A DNA stretch of 64,000 nucleotides from Vibrio gigantis (GCF_024347515.1 NZ_AP025493.1:992001-1056000), one strand, 5' to 3'; positions 16,554-25,647 are shown, counted from the stretch's first letter. The notes: generated by a model from the sequence alone, not told the origin. Numbers and translations: made by a program.

Positions 16554-17981
16554 GTGGAAGTAGAACTTAGCGGCAATAAATATTTCGCCACCGAACAACA
16601 CATTAAGGCTCAGATTGATAAAGGGCTCTATCACCCAGATGATCGCCTTCCCTCCATTCGCCAATTAAGTGAGCAGCTTGGTGTGAGTAAAAACACCGTG
16701 ATTCGAGCCTACCAAGAGCTGGAAGCAACAGGTTGGGTATATTCAGTGCCCAAATCAGGTTATCGGGTGAAGACACCCAACACAACAAGTTGGGATGCAC
16801 CAAGCCAACCTCAAAAAGTTGATCTGTTATCGGTGACTAAGTCGGTGCTCACACGGCCAAAAGGGCGATTAAAACTCTTAGCAGGCTCTGCACACCCCAA
16901 TATCAACAACCCCGCGATCCGTAGCTTGTATGCCGAAATTGGTCGCCACAGTCGTTTGCAAACTCAACTGCCCGGTTATTACCAGTTACCGCCCGGCGAT
17001 GAACAATTAGTAAAACAATTGTTAAAGATCACCCATGATCTCGGCGTTCCCGCGGGATCGAAAGAGATAGCGATCACTCATGGCGCACAACAAGCGATCA
17101 GTTTGGCGCTGCGTGCGCTAACCAAGCCGGGGGACATCGTGGCAGTTGAATCACCCTGTTACTTCGGTAACTTACTGCTGCTCGAATCGCTTGGTTTACA
17201 GGCTCTTGAGATACCAAGCAGTGTTAGCCACGGAATCGACATTCCATCGTTACAAAGTGCGCTTGATAAATGGGATGTCACCACTATTCTGCTAACGCCT
17301 AATTTCACTAATCCCACTGGCTCAAGGATGCCATTAGCTAACCGGAAAGCACTGTTGGAGATAACCGGCTCTTTGCCGATTATCGAAGACGATGTGTTCG
17401 GTAGTTTGGCGTTTGATGCACCGATTGCGAGCTTGAAAGAGCTCGATAACCAAGACAGAGTCATCTACGTCAACTCCCTATCAAAAACCTTAGACTCACG
17501 CTTGCGAGTCGGTTGGCTACTATCCGGTCGTTACCAGCCTTTGATCGAAAAGTACCTATTGTGCGACAACATGGGGAGCTCCAACCTAATGCAATCGGCA
17601 GTGGGACAGTTCCTCACAACGGGTAAATATCGTAGTCACTTATCCAAAATGAAGCGCCTCTATCAAACCAATCAAAAGCAATTTCAAAGCCTGTTAATAC
17701 AAGCTTTAGATAGTTACCCGCATCTTGTCGGGTGCTACCACCTATCAAAGCCAGAAGGGTCATTTTTAAACTGGATAACCTTGCCGGAATCCGTCGATAG
17801 CTACGCTGTCTATCAAGATTGCTTAAAGCATAAACTGGGGATCTTACCTGGGACAGTGTTTGGTACCAATGACCAATATAAGCACTGCTTACGCTTCACT
17901 GTTGCCAATATCGAAGAGACAAAAGAGTGGAAAGAAGGCGTGGTCACGCTAGCTCATATAATCGCTAAGCACACGCGCTAG
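16554..17981 (+). CDS. MocR-type regulator (GntR HTH fused to aminotransferase-like domain)
   Basis: A 475-residue MocR/PdxR-family regulator. Residues 1-75 are a GntR winged helix (IRQLSEQLGVSKNTVIRAYQELEATGWV); residues about 110-470 resemble a fold-type I aminotransferase. The PLP-binding Lys is Lys311 in NSLSKTLDSR, and LTPNFTNPTG and EDDVFG are typical PLP-fold motifs, so the domain probably binds PLP as a sensor rather than as an enzyme. The start is a GTG with GAGGGGA upstream. It is divergent from the DMT transporter 124 bp away, its most probable target. Confidence 0.9.
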   Translation: MEVELSGNKYFATEQHIKAQIDKGLYHPDDRLPSIRQLSEQLGVSKNTVIRAYQELEATGWVYSVPKSGYRVKTPNTTSWDAPSQPQKVDLLSVTKSVLTRPKGRLKLLAGSAHPNINNPAIRSLYAEIGRHSRLQTQLPGYYQLPPGDEQLVKQLLKITHDLGVPAGSKEIAITHGAQQAISLALRALTKPGDIVAVESPCYFGNLLLLESLGLQALEIPSSVSHGIDIPSLQSALDKWDVTTILLTPNFTNPTGSRMPLANRKALLEITGSLPIIEDDVFGSLAFDAPIASLKELDNQDRVIYVNSLSKTLDSRLRVGWLLSGRYQPLIEKYLLCDNMGSSNLMQSAVGQFLTTGKYRSHLSKMKRLYQTNQKQFQSLLIQALDSYPHLVGCYHLSKPEGSFLNWITLPESVDSYAVYQDCLKHKLGILPGTVFGTNDQYKHCLRFTVANIEETKEWKEGVVTLAHIIAKHTR

Positions 17982-18011
17982 ATATTACCAAGCTAAACTC
18001 ACTTGATTAGC

Positions 18012-18036
18012 GTTAACAAGGTTTGACCTTATTAAC
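18012..18036. repeat. Inverted repeat upstream of the LacI-type regulator
   Basis: Two 11-base arms, GTTAACAAGGT and ACCTTATTAAC, separated by TTG, match at 10 of 11 positions. It lies 60 bp before the LacI-family start and 30 bp after the MocR stop. It could be an operator or a weak terminator; low GC and no proper T-run favour a protein-binding site. Confidence 0.5.
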
Positions 18037-18095
18037 ATTTTCAACAGCAAAGATTCGCTACACTCGCAGCCTTTCAATGCCTAGTGGAGCAAAAC

Positions 18096-19100
18096 GTGGC
18101 AACCATAAAAGATGTCGCAGCACTTGCAGGAGTTTCAACAGCAACGGTTTCACGTGTATTAAACCGTACCTGTTATGTTGAGCCCATCACCTTGGAACGT
18201 GTCGAACGAGCGGTGAAAGAGCTTAACTACCACCGAGATGCGCGCGCTACTGCCTTAGCAAGCCGCAGCAATAATACACTCGGCTTGCTAACAGGGAACT
18301 TAGCCGACCCGTTCTTTGCACTTGTCGCTAAAAGCGTTGAAGAGGTCGCCAGAACCAATGGATACCAGCTGGTGGTGGTCAGTGGTGGTCACAATGCTCA
18401 GCGTGAAAAAGAAGGGCTCGATTTTCTTATCAGTCAAGGCTGTGAAGCCATGGTTATCCACTCAAAAATGCTCGATGACGAAACCTTACTTCGTTACGCT
18501 GCTCAACTACCCGCTATGGTGTTACTCAACCGAACCATCGCACAGATATCAAACCGTTCAGTATGGGTAGACAACCGACTTGGTGCCCAAGTCTCTGTTC
18601 AGCACCTAATTCAACTCGGACACAAACAGATTGCCTACGTATCAAGTGATCTGCCCATTGAAGATAGAACCGACCGACTACAGGGCTACCGAGATGCAAT
18701 GGAAGCCGCCAATATCGAAATCAAGCCTAACTGGATCATCAGCCAGAGCTTCAGTGAATCTGGAGGGGAGGCAGCAGGCGACATCATAGCCAGCCGATGT
18801 CCAGAGGTGACAGCCGCCGTTACCTTTAATGATGTGATGGCCGCAGGCTTAATGACCAGCTTACAAGATCAAGGTATCTCGGTTCCCAACGATATCTCTA
18901 TCATCGGCTTTGATGACGTTCTACTGGCTCGCTACCTCTACCCTAGATTAACCACTATGCACAACCCGATTGATGAGATGTCGACTTATGCGGCTAACCT
19001 GGCGATTAAATTGAAGTCCACAGGTTACGCGCCACCGAAGCAGCATAAATTCGAAGCAACCTTGGTTGAAAGACAGACCGTAAAGCCAATCAAGCGCTAA
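18096..19100 (+). CDS. LacI/GalR-family transcriptional regulator
   Basis: A 334-residue repressor from the GTG at 18096, which has GGAG 5 bases upstream and gives the usual N-terminus ATIKDVAALAGVSTATVSRVLN; an upstream in-frame GTG adds four residues. The N-terminal HTH and hinge (NYHRDARATALAS) are followed by the sugar-binding-protein-like effector domain (about 60-330, with LGLLTGNLADPFFA and IIGFDDVLLARYLYP). Downstream on the same strand are an NhaC-type antiporter and a MalY/PatB-type lyase, preceded by an 18-bp LacI-type operator, so this protein very probably controls them. The arrangement recalls E. coli malI-malXY, but the transporter is of another family. Confidence 0.9.
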   Translation: MATIKDVAALAGVSTATVSRVLNRTCYVEPITLERVERAVKELNYHRDARATALASRSNNTLGLLTGNLADPFFALVAKSVEEVARTNGYQLVVVSGGHNAQREKEGLDFLISQGCEAMVIHSKMLDDETLLRYAAQLPAMVLLNRTIAQISNRSVWVDNRLGAQVSVQHLIQLGHKQIAYVSSDLPIEDRTDRLQGYRDAMEAANIEIKPNWIISQSFSESGGEAAGDIIASRCPEVTAAVTFNDVMAAGLMTSLQDQGISVPNDISIIGFDDVLLARYLYPRLTTMHNPIDEMSTYAANLAIKLKSTGYAPPKQHKFEATLVERQTVKPIKR

Positions 19101-19139
19101 AATCAAACAAAACGTGACCAAAATCTCATGTACACACCT

Positions 19140-19157
19140 CATGTAACCGCTTACATG
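19140..19157. promoter_or_regulatory. LacI-type operator
   Basis: CATGTAACCGCTTACATG is an 18-bp palindrome broken at a single symmetric pair and centred on CG, the hallmark of LacI-family operators. It lies between the LacI gene and the antiporter gene, about 90 bp before the latter's ATG. A further CATGTA half-site is at 19127. Confidence 0.75.
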
Positions 19158-19245
19158 AAAACAGTGTTGAAGTCGCACTTTCGACTTCAGAGCACGCTTA
19201 TTATCCACTCCGAACAAACCCTACATTCACCTGAGGACAACAAAT

Positions 19246-20709
19246 ATGAATAACTCAAAGCCTCTACCATCGTTCGGATTAGCACTAGCGCCCATCGCCG
19301 TTATGTTTGCACTACTTGCTATTGGATACGGTGTATTAGGACTTCGAATTGAAGTTCTGCTACTCATTTCTGCGACTTTCACAGCATGTATAGCTTGGAA
19401 GATGGGCTACAACTGGGATGACATCATCAACGCGATCGTTGAGAAACTCGCAAAAGCGATGCCTGTCATTTTGATTTTGGTATCTGTCGGTGGCCTGATT
19501 GCCAGTTGGATGATCAGCGGTACTATCCCTTACATGGTTTACTGGGGGCTTAAAGTCATCAGTGCCGAATACATACTCATCGCCGCCTTTTTTGTTACCG
19601 CTGTTGTCTCTGTATGTACTGGTACTTCTTGGGGCTCTGCGGGTACCGTTGGTGTCGCGCTGATGGGTGTTGCGGCCGGTCTAGATGTATCACTGGCAGC
19701 TGCCGCGGGTGCTGTTGTTTCTGGCGCATATTTTGGCGACAAGATCTCCCCTCTTTCAGACTCTACTAACTTTGCTCCTGTCGTTTCAGGCACCACGCTC
19801 TACGAACACATTCAGCACATGCTTTACACAACGTTACCTGGCTTTGTAATTGCATCCGTTGTGTTCTTCTTTGCTGGTCAAAGCGCTGACATTACAACCG
19901 TTGGCGAGCCAGAAAAAGTGACTCAAATTCTTGCTGGATTAGACAGCCTTTATAACTTCAACATTCTTTTGATTATCCCACCTGTGATGATTCTTTGGGG
20001 TGCATTAACCAAAAAACCTGTACTGCCACTAATGTTAGGTGCATCTGCACTTGCGATTGTATTGGGTATGGTTTTACAAGGCTTCTCTCTACAACAAGGT
20101 TTCCAAGCTTATGTAGACGGCTTCAATGTTGCTCTATTTGAAGCAAAAGGTACGGCGATTGATGGATTGATTCCTGATGTATCTAAGCTGCTAAACCGTG
20201 GCGGTTTGTTCTCAATGATGAGCACTATCCTACTGGTTTTCTGTGCGTTCTCTTTTGCTGGAATTTTAAGCCTAACGGGTGCTTTGAATGTGGTACTCGG
20301 TCGATTCCTACACCTAATTCACTCAACAGGACAGTTGATTGCGGCAACAGTTGTTGCAACCATCACGGTAGTATTCACGACCTCTGACGGCAAACTCGCA
20401 CTTCTTATCCCTGGTGAGTTGTTCCAAAACGCTTACCGCAAAATGGGGCTAGATACGAAGAACCTATCAAGAACCATCGAAGATGCAGGCACGATTATCG
20501 AGCCACTGGTTCCTTGGACCGCTGCGGGTATTTACATGGCAAGCACACTAGGTGTGGCAACGTTAGATTACCTCCCTTGGGCTATCCAATGTTACACCGG
20601 TATCATTTTCGCTCTGATTTATGGCTTCACTGGATTTGGTATCGCACCTGCAAAACCAGAACAGTTAGAAGACTCAGCAGAATCTTCTCTAGCTCACAGC
20701 ACTAAGTAA
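19246..20709 (+). CDS. NhaC-family Na+/H+ antiporter or substrate antiporter
   Basis: A 487-residue inner-membrane protein with around 12 hydrophobic segments and NhaC-family motifs (SVCTGTSWGSAGTVGVALMGVAAGLD, SGAYFGDKISPLSDSTNFAP, TSDGKLALLIPGE). The family includes Na+/H+ antiporters and malate/lactate exchangers such as MleN. Here the gene is 12 bp upstream of a C-S lyase/aminotransferase and behind a LacI operator, so uptake of an amino-acid-like substrate is more likely than pH homeostasis. TGAGGA precedes the ATG. Substrate is an inference from context. Confidence 0.85.
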   Translation: MNNSKPLPSFGLALAPIAVMFALLAIGYGVLGLRIEVLLLISATFTACIAWKMGYNWDDIINAIVEKLAKAMPVILILVSVGGLIASWMISGTIPYMVYWGLKVISAEYILIAAFFVTAVVSVCTGTSWGSAGTVGVALMGVAAGLDVSLAAAAGAVVSGAYFGDKISPLSDSTNFAPVVSGTTLYEHIQHMLYTTLPGFVIASVVFFFAGQSADITTVGEPEKVTQILAGLDSLYNFNILLIIPPVMILWGALTKKPVLPLMLGASALAIVLGMVLQGFSLQQGFQAYVDGFNVALFEAKGTAIDGLIPDVSKLLNRGGLFSMMSTILLVFCAFSFAGILSLTGALNVVLGRFLHLIHSTGQLIAATVVATITVVFTTSDGKLALLIPGELFQNAYRKMGLDTKNLSRTIEDAGTIIEPLVPWTAAGIYMASTLGVATLDYLPWAIQCYTGIIFALIYGFTGFGIAPAKPEQLEDSAESSLAHSTK

Positions 20710-20721
20710 GGCTCACATCTA

Positions 20722-21897
20722 ATGAACGCTTTCGACAACACAATTAACCGCCGAAATACTGGCTCGGTAAAATGGGATTTTATGGAGCAGAAGCTTGGGC
20801 TAGAAGGCTCAGATCTACTGCCGATGTGGGTATCAGACTACGACTTCCAAGCGCCTAAGAATGTTCTAGACCGTCTAACTAAAGACGTTAGCCATGGTAT
20901 TTTTGGTTACTCAGAGCGTCAGGATGACTATTACCACGCTGCGATCAATTGGTTTAAAGAACAACACGATACCAACATTAAAAAAGAGTGGATGGCGACA
21001 ATACACGGCGTGTTACCCGGTATCGCGATCGCACTGCAAATGTTGACGGAAAAGAATGATCAAATCGTCATCCAAAGCCCGGGATACGGCTCGTTTCGCA
21101 AGATCATCGAACTTAACGACCGCAAAGTACTAAACAATCCACTGATCGAATCAGAAGGGCAATACACGCTTGATTTTGCTCACTTGGAAGATTGTTTCGC
21201 CAGTGGTGCAAAAGCCTTAATTTTCTGCAACCCTCACAACCCGACAGGCAGAGCGTGGACAGAGCAAGAAATCACACAGGTTGCCGAACTCTGCCAAAAA
21301 TACAATGTTTGGCTAATCAGTGATGAGATTTGGAGCGATCTAACGCTTGCTCCCAATGTATTCTACTCGTCATTAAGGTTACCGACGGCTTTGACCGATA
21401 AGCTCATCGTCGCGACGGCAGCAAGTAAAACCTTTGGTTTATCTTCACTGAGAACCTCGAACTTCATCATTCCAAATTTGGAGTTAAAGGAAAAATTTGT
21501 TCGCCGTTTAGATGCTCATGGCATGGATTGCTTCAACAGCCTATCAATGTCAGCAGCGACCACAGCGTATCAAGAGTGTGATTCTTGGTTAGCCGACTTA
21601 AAACACTACTTACAAGACAACATCCATAGTCTTGATGGATTCTTAAAAACAGAACTGCCTCATATTCGATTTGTGAAACCGCAAGCGACCTACTTAGCCT
21701 GGGTAGATTGCAGAGCCTTACAAATCAGTGATCAAGCGTTGGAACAAAAGCTTATTGAAGCCGGTATTGTGCCGAGTATGGGATGTGCGTTTGGCGAAGA
21801 AGGTTCAGGGTTTATTCGTCTAAATCTAGGATGTCCTGCAGAAGTATTAGCAGACGCTTTGGTAAGACTTAAAGCAGCATTAAGTAACTCGAAGTAA
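20722..21897 (+). CDS. MalY/PatB-family PLP-dependent C-S lyase
   Basis: A 391-residue fold-type I PLP enzyme of the MalY/PatB group, which cleaves cystathionine or related C-S bonds to pyruvate, ammonia and a thiol. It opens INRRNTGSVKWDF and has LLPMWVSDYDFQAP, NPHNPTGRAW, SDEIWSDL and the PLP Lys236 in TAASKTFGL. Length matches E. coli MalY (about 390). It is co-transcribed with the NhaC-type carrier 12 bp upstream. MalY in E. coli also represses MalT; nothing here shows that role. Confidence 0.88.
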   Translation: MNAFDNTINRRNTGSVKWDFMEQKLGLEGSDLLPMWVSDYDFQAPKNVLDRLTKDVSHGIFGYSERQDDYYHAAINWFKEQHDTNIKKEWMATIHGVLPGIAIALQMLTEKNDQIVIQSPGYGSFRKIIELNDRKVLNNPLIESEGQYTLDFAHLEDCFASGAKALIFCNPHNPTGRAWTEQEITQVAELCQKYNVWLISDEIWSDLTLAPNVFYSSLRLPTALTDKLIVATAASKTFGLSSLRTSNFIIPNLELKEKFVRRLDAHGMDCFNSLSMSAATTAYQECDSWLADLKHYLQDNIHSLDGFLKTELPHIRFVKPQATYLAWVDCRALQISDQALEQKLIEAGIVPSMGCAFGEEGSGFIRLNLGCPAEVLADALVRLKAALSNSK

Positions 21898-21929
21898 GTG
21901 ACAAGCTAACGCTATTCAGCTCATGCTGC

Positions 21930-21961
21930 AAAGCCCTGCAACTATGCAGGGCTTTTATTTT
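21930..21961 (+). terminator. Bidirectional terminator between the lyase and AhpD-like genes
   Basis: AAAGCCCTGCA / TGCAGGGCTTT, a perfect 11-bp stem with a 4-base loop, then TATTTTT. It lies between two convergent genes. Confidence 0.92.
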
Positions 21962-21984
21962 TGGCAACAAACCAGCTAACTAGA

Positions 21985-22533
21985 TTAACCTTGCCATGCA
22001 AACTGTTCGAACACCTTGTCTACTGGCGTTTCAGCAACACGGTTTACATAGTTACTGATCACTTTCTGAGACAAGCCAAGAATCACTTCTAACACTTGTT
22101 GTTGACCATAACCCGCCTCAAAGAATGCTGCCATTTCACTTTCAGACACATTGCCGCGGTTGCGAACCATGCTTAGCGTAAAATCATGCAAAGCTTGCAG
22201 TTTCTCAGTAGGCATTGCTGTGCGATTACGCAGCGCTTCGGTGATTGCAGGATCAACCTTCATTGAGTGTGCAATGCCTGTATGTGCAGGTACACAGTAG
22301 TGACATTCGTGTTCAACGTTAATGGTTTGCCACACCACTGTCAGCTCTTCTGCATTAAAAGACGAATCGTTAAACAGCTGATGAAGCTCTCTGTAGGCTT
22401 TCAGAGTATTTGGAGATTCGGCTAACACACCAAATAACCCCGGAACTCGACCCATCTGCTTTTTTGCACCTTCAAGAATAGGTTGGCTTTGCACGGGTGC
22501 GGATTCTACTGAGTGAATTTTAAAATTGCTCAT
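21985..22533 (-). CDS. AhpD-like carboxymuconolactone decarboxylase-family protein
   Basis: A 182-residue all-helical protein of the CMD/AhpD family. The active-site signature is E-H-E-C-H-Y-C-V-P-A-H, giving Cys77, Cys80 and His84 in the order used by AhpD-type peroxidase and disulfide reductase enzymes. A good ribosome-binding site (AGGAATAG) precedes the ATG. It is monocistronic and its upstream region carries two TetR-type operators at 22630-22665. Expected role is peroxide or organic hydroperoxide defence, inferred from family. The same operator pair stands before a TetR gene at 43548. Confidence 0.85.
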   Translation of the reverse strand: MSNFKIHSVESAPVQSQPILEGAKKQMGRVPGLFGVLAESPNTLKAYRELHQLFNDSSFNAEELTVVWQTINVEHECHYCVPAHTGIAHSMKVDPAITEALRNRTAMPTEKLQALHDFTLSMVRNRGNVSESEMAAFFEAGYGQQQVLEVILGLSQKVISNYVNRVAETPVDKVFEQFAWQG

Positions 22534-22629
22534 CGTTCTATTCCTATCGATTCTGATTCTAGATTTATTCCTTCACGAAGTAATGTGTGGCTATTCTCCG
22601 TTGGCGTGGAAACAATATAGATCAAAATG

Positions 22630-22665
22630 GAACGATCGTTCAAGCGCTTATTTGAACAGTCGTTC
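22630..22665. promoter_or_regulatory. Tandem TetR-type operators before the AhpD-like gene
   Basis: GAACGATCGTTC (22630-22641) is a perfect 12-bp palindrome and GAACAGTCGTTC (22654-22665) a near copy, with centres 24 bp apart. They lie about 100-130 bp upstream of the AhpD-like ATG. The same GAAC-N4-GTTC pair occurs before the TetR gene at 43548. Confidence 0.65.
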
Positions 22666-22750
22666 AGAACAATGAAAAGTGAGATATTCAAAAGGAGCTC
22701 GGGCGGTTAAAACTTGAGTAATTATGGGCTTGTCTGATTGATTAAAAACT

Positions 22751-22783
22751 AAAAGCCCATCAAGTGAAACCTGATGGGCTTTT
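22751..22783 (-). terminator. Rho-independent terminator after the GNAT gene
   Basis: AAAAGCCCATCA / TGATGGGCTTTT stem of 12 bp with a 9-base loop; on the minus strand it is followed by AGTTTTTAAT. It ends the MerR-methyltransferase/GNAT operon. Confidence 0.85.
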
Positions 22784-22811
22784 AGTTCATCTAAGATTTT
22801 ATTTTAAGCGA

Positions 22812-23363
22812 CTACCAGTATTGAGCGTGAGCCAAAGCTTCAACACAACTCGACTGTTCACTCGCCACTTTAATCTCACCGCCAATCAGCGATTGAGCTA
22901 TCCAACCGTGGGGGTAGCTCAAATTGAATGGTGCCGGGATCTGTTCAACAGTGATTTGCTCAAAGCCCACTCTTGAATAGTAACTAGGATCACCGTATGT
23001 CACAGCAAGCTCGGCACCCTGTTCTTTTAGAATCTGTAAGCCAAAGTTAATCAGTTGTTGGCCGATACCACGCTTTTGAACCTGAGTACTGACCGCTACT
23101 GGAGAAAGCAAATACGCCTTAGTTTCATCATCAAAGGTGAATGGAGTAAAGATAATCGCACCCACAATCTTGCTGTCAGATTCAATAAAATCATCTTCTG
23201 CGACAAAGCAAAGTAGTTCAGTTGGATCTGTGGTAGTTAAAAGGTCATTAGCGAGCTTACCCACGGTTTTACCTTCATTTTCGCCTTCTGAATCGGTAAA
23301 GGTTTGAGTAAAAAGCTGAGTGATCGTTTCGATCTCGCTTGAATCGTATTGTCTAAATTTCAT
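22812..23363 (-). CDS. GNAT-family N-acetyltransferase
   Basis: A 183-residue protein from the ATG at 23363 (MKFRQYDSSEIETI); an in-frame GTG four codons upstream is less likely. It has the acetyl-CoA-binding GNAT core, with AYLLSPVAVSTQVQKRGIGQQLINFGL giving the Q-x-x-G-x-G motif, followed by V-T-Y-G-D-P-x-Y-Y-S-R-V-G-F, as in YhbS-like acetyltransferases. It starts 12 bp after the stop of the MerR-methyltransferase gene and shares its transcript. Substrate unknown. Confidence 0.88.
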   Translation of the reverse strand: MKFRQYDSSEIETITQLFTQTFTDSEGENEGKTVGKLANDLLTTTDPTELLCFVAEDDFIESDSKIVGAIIFTPFTFDDETKAYLLSPVAVSTQVQKRGIGQQLINFGLQILKEQGAELAVTYGDPSYYSRVGFEQITVEQIPAPFNLSYPHGWIAQSLIGGEIKVASEQSSCVEALAHAQYW

Positions 23364-23375
23364 CGTGTTCTTCAC

Positions 23376-24596
23376 TTACTGTACTTTCTTCAACACAAAA
23401 AAGTGATAATCAAAATCACGCTTCGCTGAGCCTTGAGATCCTTCCACTAGTTCGCTGTTATTGAAGAATTGTTTAATTTCATTGTCGCAATCTACGAGCG
23501 CTTTTGAGTTTGGCATCGTCGCTTTCAGCGCTTCAACTTGCTTTTGCAAAGGCTGATAATAGGCAAGCCAACCGGCATCACTCATCGCAAAGTCATTCAG
23601 GACTTGATAGCCCGCTGCTTTTGCCTGTTTCATGCGCTCAGAAACCGTCGTCATATCTGGGTACTCTTTCTGCCAGAACACTTGGGCTGATTCGTTAGGG
23701 CTCTCGGTGTTCCAGACCAAATCATTCACGACTAATATGCCATCATCGGCAAGTAACTTTCGCCACTGTTTAAGCGCCTTCTGGACACCCATGATGTAAG
23801 CACTACCCTCTGACCAGATTAAGTCGAATGACTTCGCTTCAAACGGTAAATCCATCATGCTTGCACACACGGTTTTAATATTGCTTTCGAGACCAAGTTC
23901 TCGTGCTTGCTGGTTTAGAATATCCAAACACGGTTGATCATTATCTACCGCAGTGACCTGCACTTCAGCCTGATGTTTTTTCATCGCATTCGTTAATACG
24001 GAGGTTGCGATACCTTTACCGCAACCAATTTCAAGGACGCGCTTCGGGGCTTCCGGAACGTGGGAAAGCGCAGTAAGCGTATCCTCATTCGTTCCGGGAC
24101 CTAAACGTTCTAGTCCCTCAAAGATCGCGCCGAAATCTGCCATATATTGTTCATGTTCATTCATGTCTTTCGATAACCACTTCAATCGCAGAGCCTGTTT
24201 CTCATCAAAGCCCTGCTTAATTAACCAATCGAGGTGTGCATCTGGCGCAAGCTTATCCATCGACTCATGCCACTCTTCTAATCCGCTTTCGCCTAGCATT
24301 GCTGCTAATAGATCTCGTGAACGCTGTTTTTGCAGTAGCTCTTCATCCAACTGCTTGAGTCTATTTTCCAACAAACTACGTTCGATTTTTGCATCTAAAC
24401 AGGCTTGGCACTCTTTAAGCGTCAACCCACCCGCCTGTAATTGCTGTAACAAACGAACACGTTGCAGGTCCTTTTCAGAATAAAGGCGATAACCATTGCT
24501 CTGACGTTGAGCTTCAATCAAACCTAGCTTGCCGTAGTACAACAATGTAGAACGACTCAGCCCAACTAATTCGGCCAGTTCAGAGATACGATACAT
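23376..24596 (-). CDS. MerR-type HTH fused to a SAM-dependent methyltransferase
   Basis: A 406-residue two-domain protein. Residues 1-70 form a MerR winged helix (YRISELAELVGLSRSTLLYYGKLG) and about 75-110 a dimerising coiled coil. In place of a usual effector domain, about 190-300 form a class I methyltransferase with motif I VLEIGCGKGIATSVL, motif II VTAVDND and motif IV FDLIWSEGSAYIMG. It may methylate a small molecule and regulate transcription in response. GAGGGGAAG precedes the ATG. The GNAT gene follows in the same operon, so the pair may modify and detect one compound, such as a toxin or antibiotic. No substrate can be named. Confidence 0.85.
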   Translation of the reverse strand: MYRISELAELVGLSRSTLLYYGKLGLIEAQRQSNGYRLYSEKDLQRVRLLQQLQAGGLTLKECQACLDAKIERSLLENRLKQLDEELLQKQRSRDLLAAMLGESGLEEWHESMDKLAPDAHLDWLIKQGFDEKQALRLKWLSKDMNEHEQYMADFGAIFEGLERLGPGTNEDTLTALSHVPEAPKRVLEIGCGKGIATSVLTNAMKKHQAEVQVTAVDNDQPCLDILNQQARELGLESNIKTVCASMMDLPFEAKSFDLIWSEGSAYIMGVQKALKQWRKLLADDGILVVNDLVWNTESPNESAQVFWQKEYPDMTTVSERMKQAKAAGYQVLNDFAMSDAGWLAYYQPLQKQVEALKATMPNSKALVDCDNEIKQFFNNSELVEGSQGSAKRDFDYHFFVLKKVQ

Positions 24597-24660
24597 GCAC
24601 TTCCCCTCTCATTTCGGTAGCAAAGATAAACTATGAAGCTGTAGTCAGGTCAACAGAATT

Positions 24661-25647
24661 TTAGACACTTTTCTCGTCTTTTACCTGCTTACCTTCAAAC
24701 TGATAAAGCGCTCTGAGTGTCTCTTTTAACCATAAAACGAGCGGATTATAAGCATTGCGTTTGTGCCAAATCATAGTAAATGGGATCAGTAGCTTATTGG
24801 CATGTTCTTCGTCTAACGGAATAGGTAAGCACGTAAGGTTGGGGTGAAGTTGCTCTGCATGGCGTCGGCAGTAATTGGGCGCAACTGTCGTCATAGTGTG
24901 ATTGGATTGAGCCGCCATAAACAGAGACTGCTCAAAGCCTGCAAGCGTAAGGGCAATGTTTCGGTCTAGTTGCAAATCGGTGAGCACCTCATCCAGCGCC
25001 CATCTCTCACTTTTCTCCCAAACAATATTGATATGAGGGTATTTAAGAAAGGCCTCTAGATTCCACTCTTCTTGTAAAGCAGGATGGTCTTTTCTTAGGT
25101 AGACCACGGGAAGATCATGAAACAGAATTTCATAGTCAATGAAATACGGCAACGCGTTTAAAGACTCTTTTGAGCGAGGGTGACTTTCTCGTCCTGAGAA
25201 TCCGATATCAGACTCTCCACGGACGATGGAGTCGATTGAATCGTAATCCCAGTTACGCATTTTAATCTTCGCATCTGGGTAACGTTGATACACACTTTGT
25301 GTTAACTCATTAAGCATGATCAGCGACAAAGGAGATTCAGCCTCGAGATTCAAGCGTATGTCTTTTGGCGTATCGTCGCCCCGAGTCGTCAATATCTGAC
25401 TGCCTATCTGCAACCAATCTTGTAAATCTTTTTCCATGGTTAACGCGAGAGGCGTTGCTGTTAAGCCACTTGGCGTTTTCACAAACAGCGGATCATCAAA
25501 CCAATCACGTAGCTTCGTCAGAGATTTACTCACCGTTGAAGGGGTAACATTCAGCTTCTTCGCTGCTTTTGACACACTCTGCTCTTGTAATAACAATTGC
25601 AGAGTGAACAGCAGATTCAAATCAAGACGGGCTAGTGGCTTCTTCAT
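24661..25647 (-). CDS. yidZ: LysR-family regulator YidZ
   Basis: A 328-residue LysR regulator from the ATG at 25647 (an in-frame GTG lies two codons earlier). It matches my recollection of E. coli YidZ throughout, notably LDLNLLFTLQLLLQEQSVSKAAKKLNVTPSTVSKSL at the HTH and IKMRNWDYDSIDSIVRGESDIGFSGRESHPRS in the effector domain. It overlaps the 3' end of mdtL by 26 bases, the same neighbour as in E. coli. YidZ has been linked to nitric oxide survival under anaerobiosis; its effector is unknown. Confidence 0.9.
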   Translation of the reverse strand: MKKPLARLDLNLLFTLQLLLQEQSVSKAAKKLNVTPSTVSKSLTKLRDWFDDPLFVKTPSGLTATPLALTMEKDLQDWLQIGSQILTTRGDDTPKDIRLNLEAESPLSLIMLNELTQSVYQRYPDAKIKMRNWDYDSIDSIVRGESDIGFSGRESHPRSKESLNALPYFIDYEILFHDLPVVYLRKDHPALQEEWNLEAFLKYPHINIVWEKSERWALDEVLTDLQLDRNIALTLAGFEQSLFMAAQSNHTMTTVAPNYCRRHAEQLHPNLTCLPIPLDEEHANKLLIPFTMIWHKRNAYNPLVLWLKETLRALYQFEGKQVKDEKSV

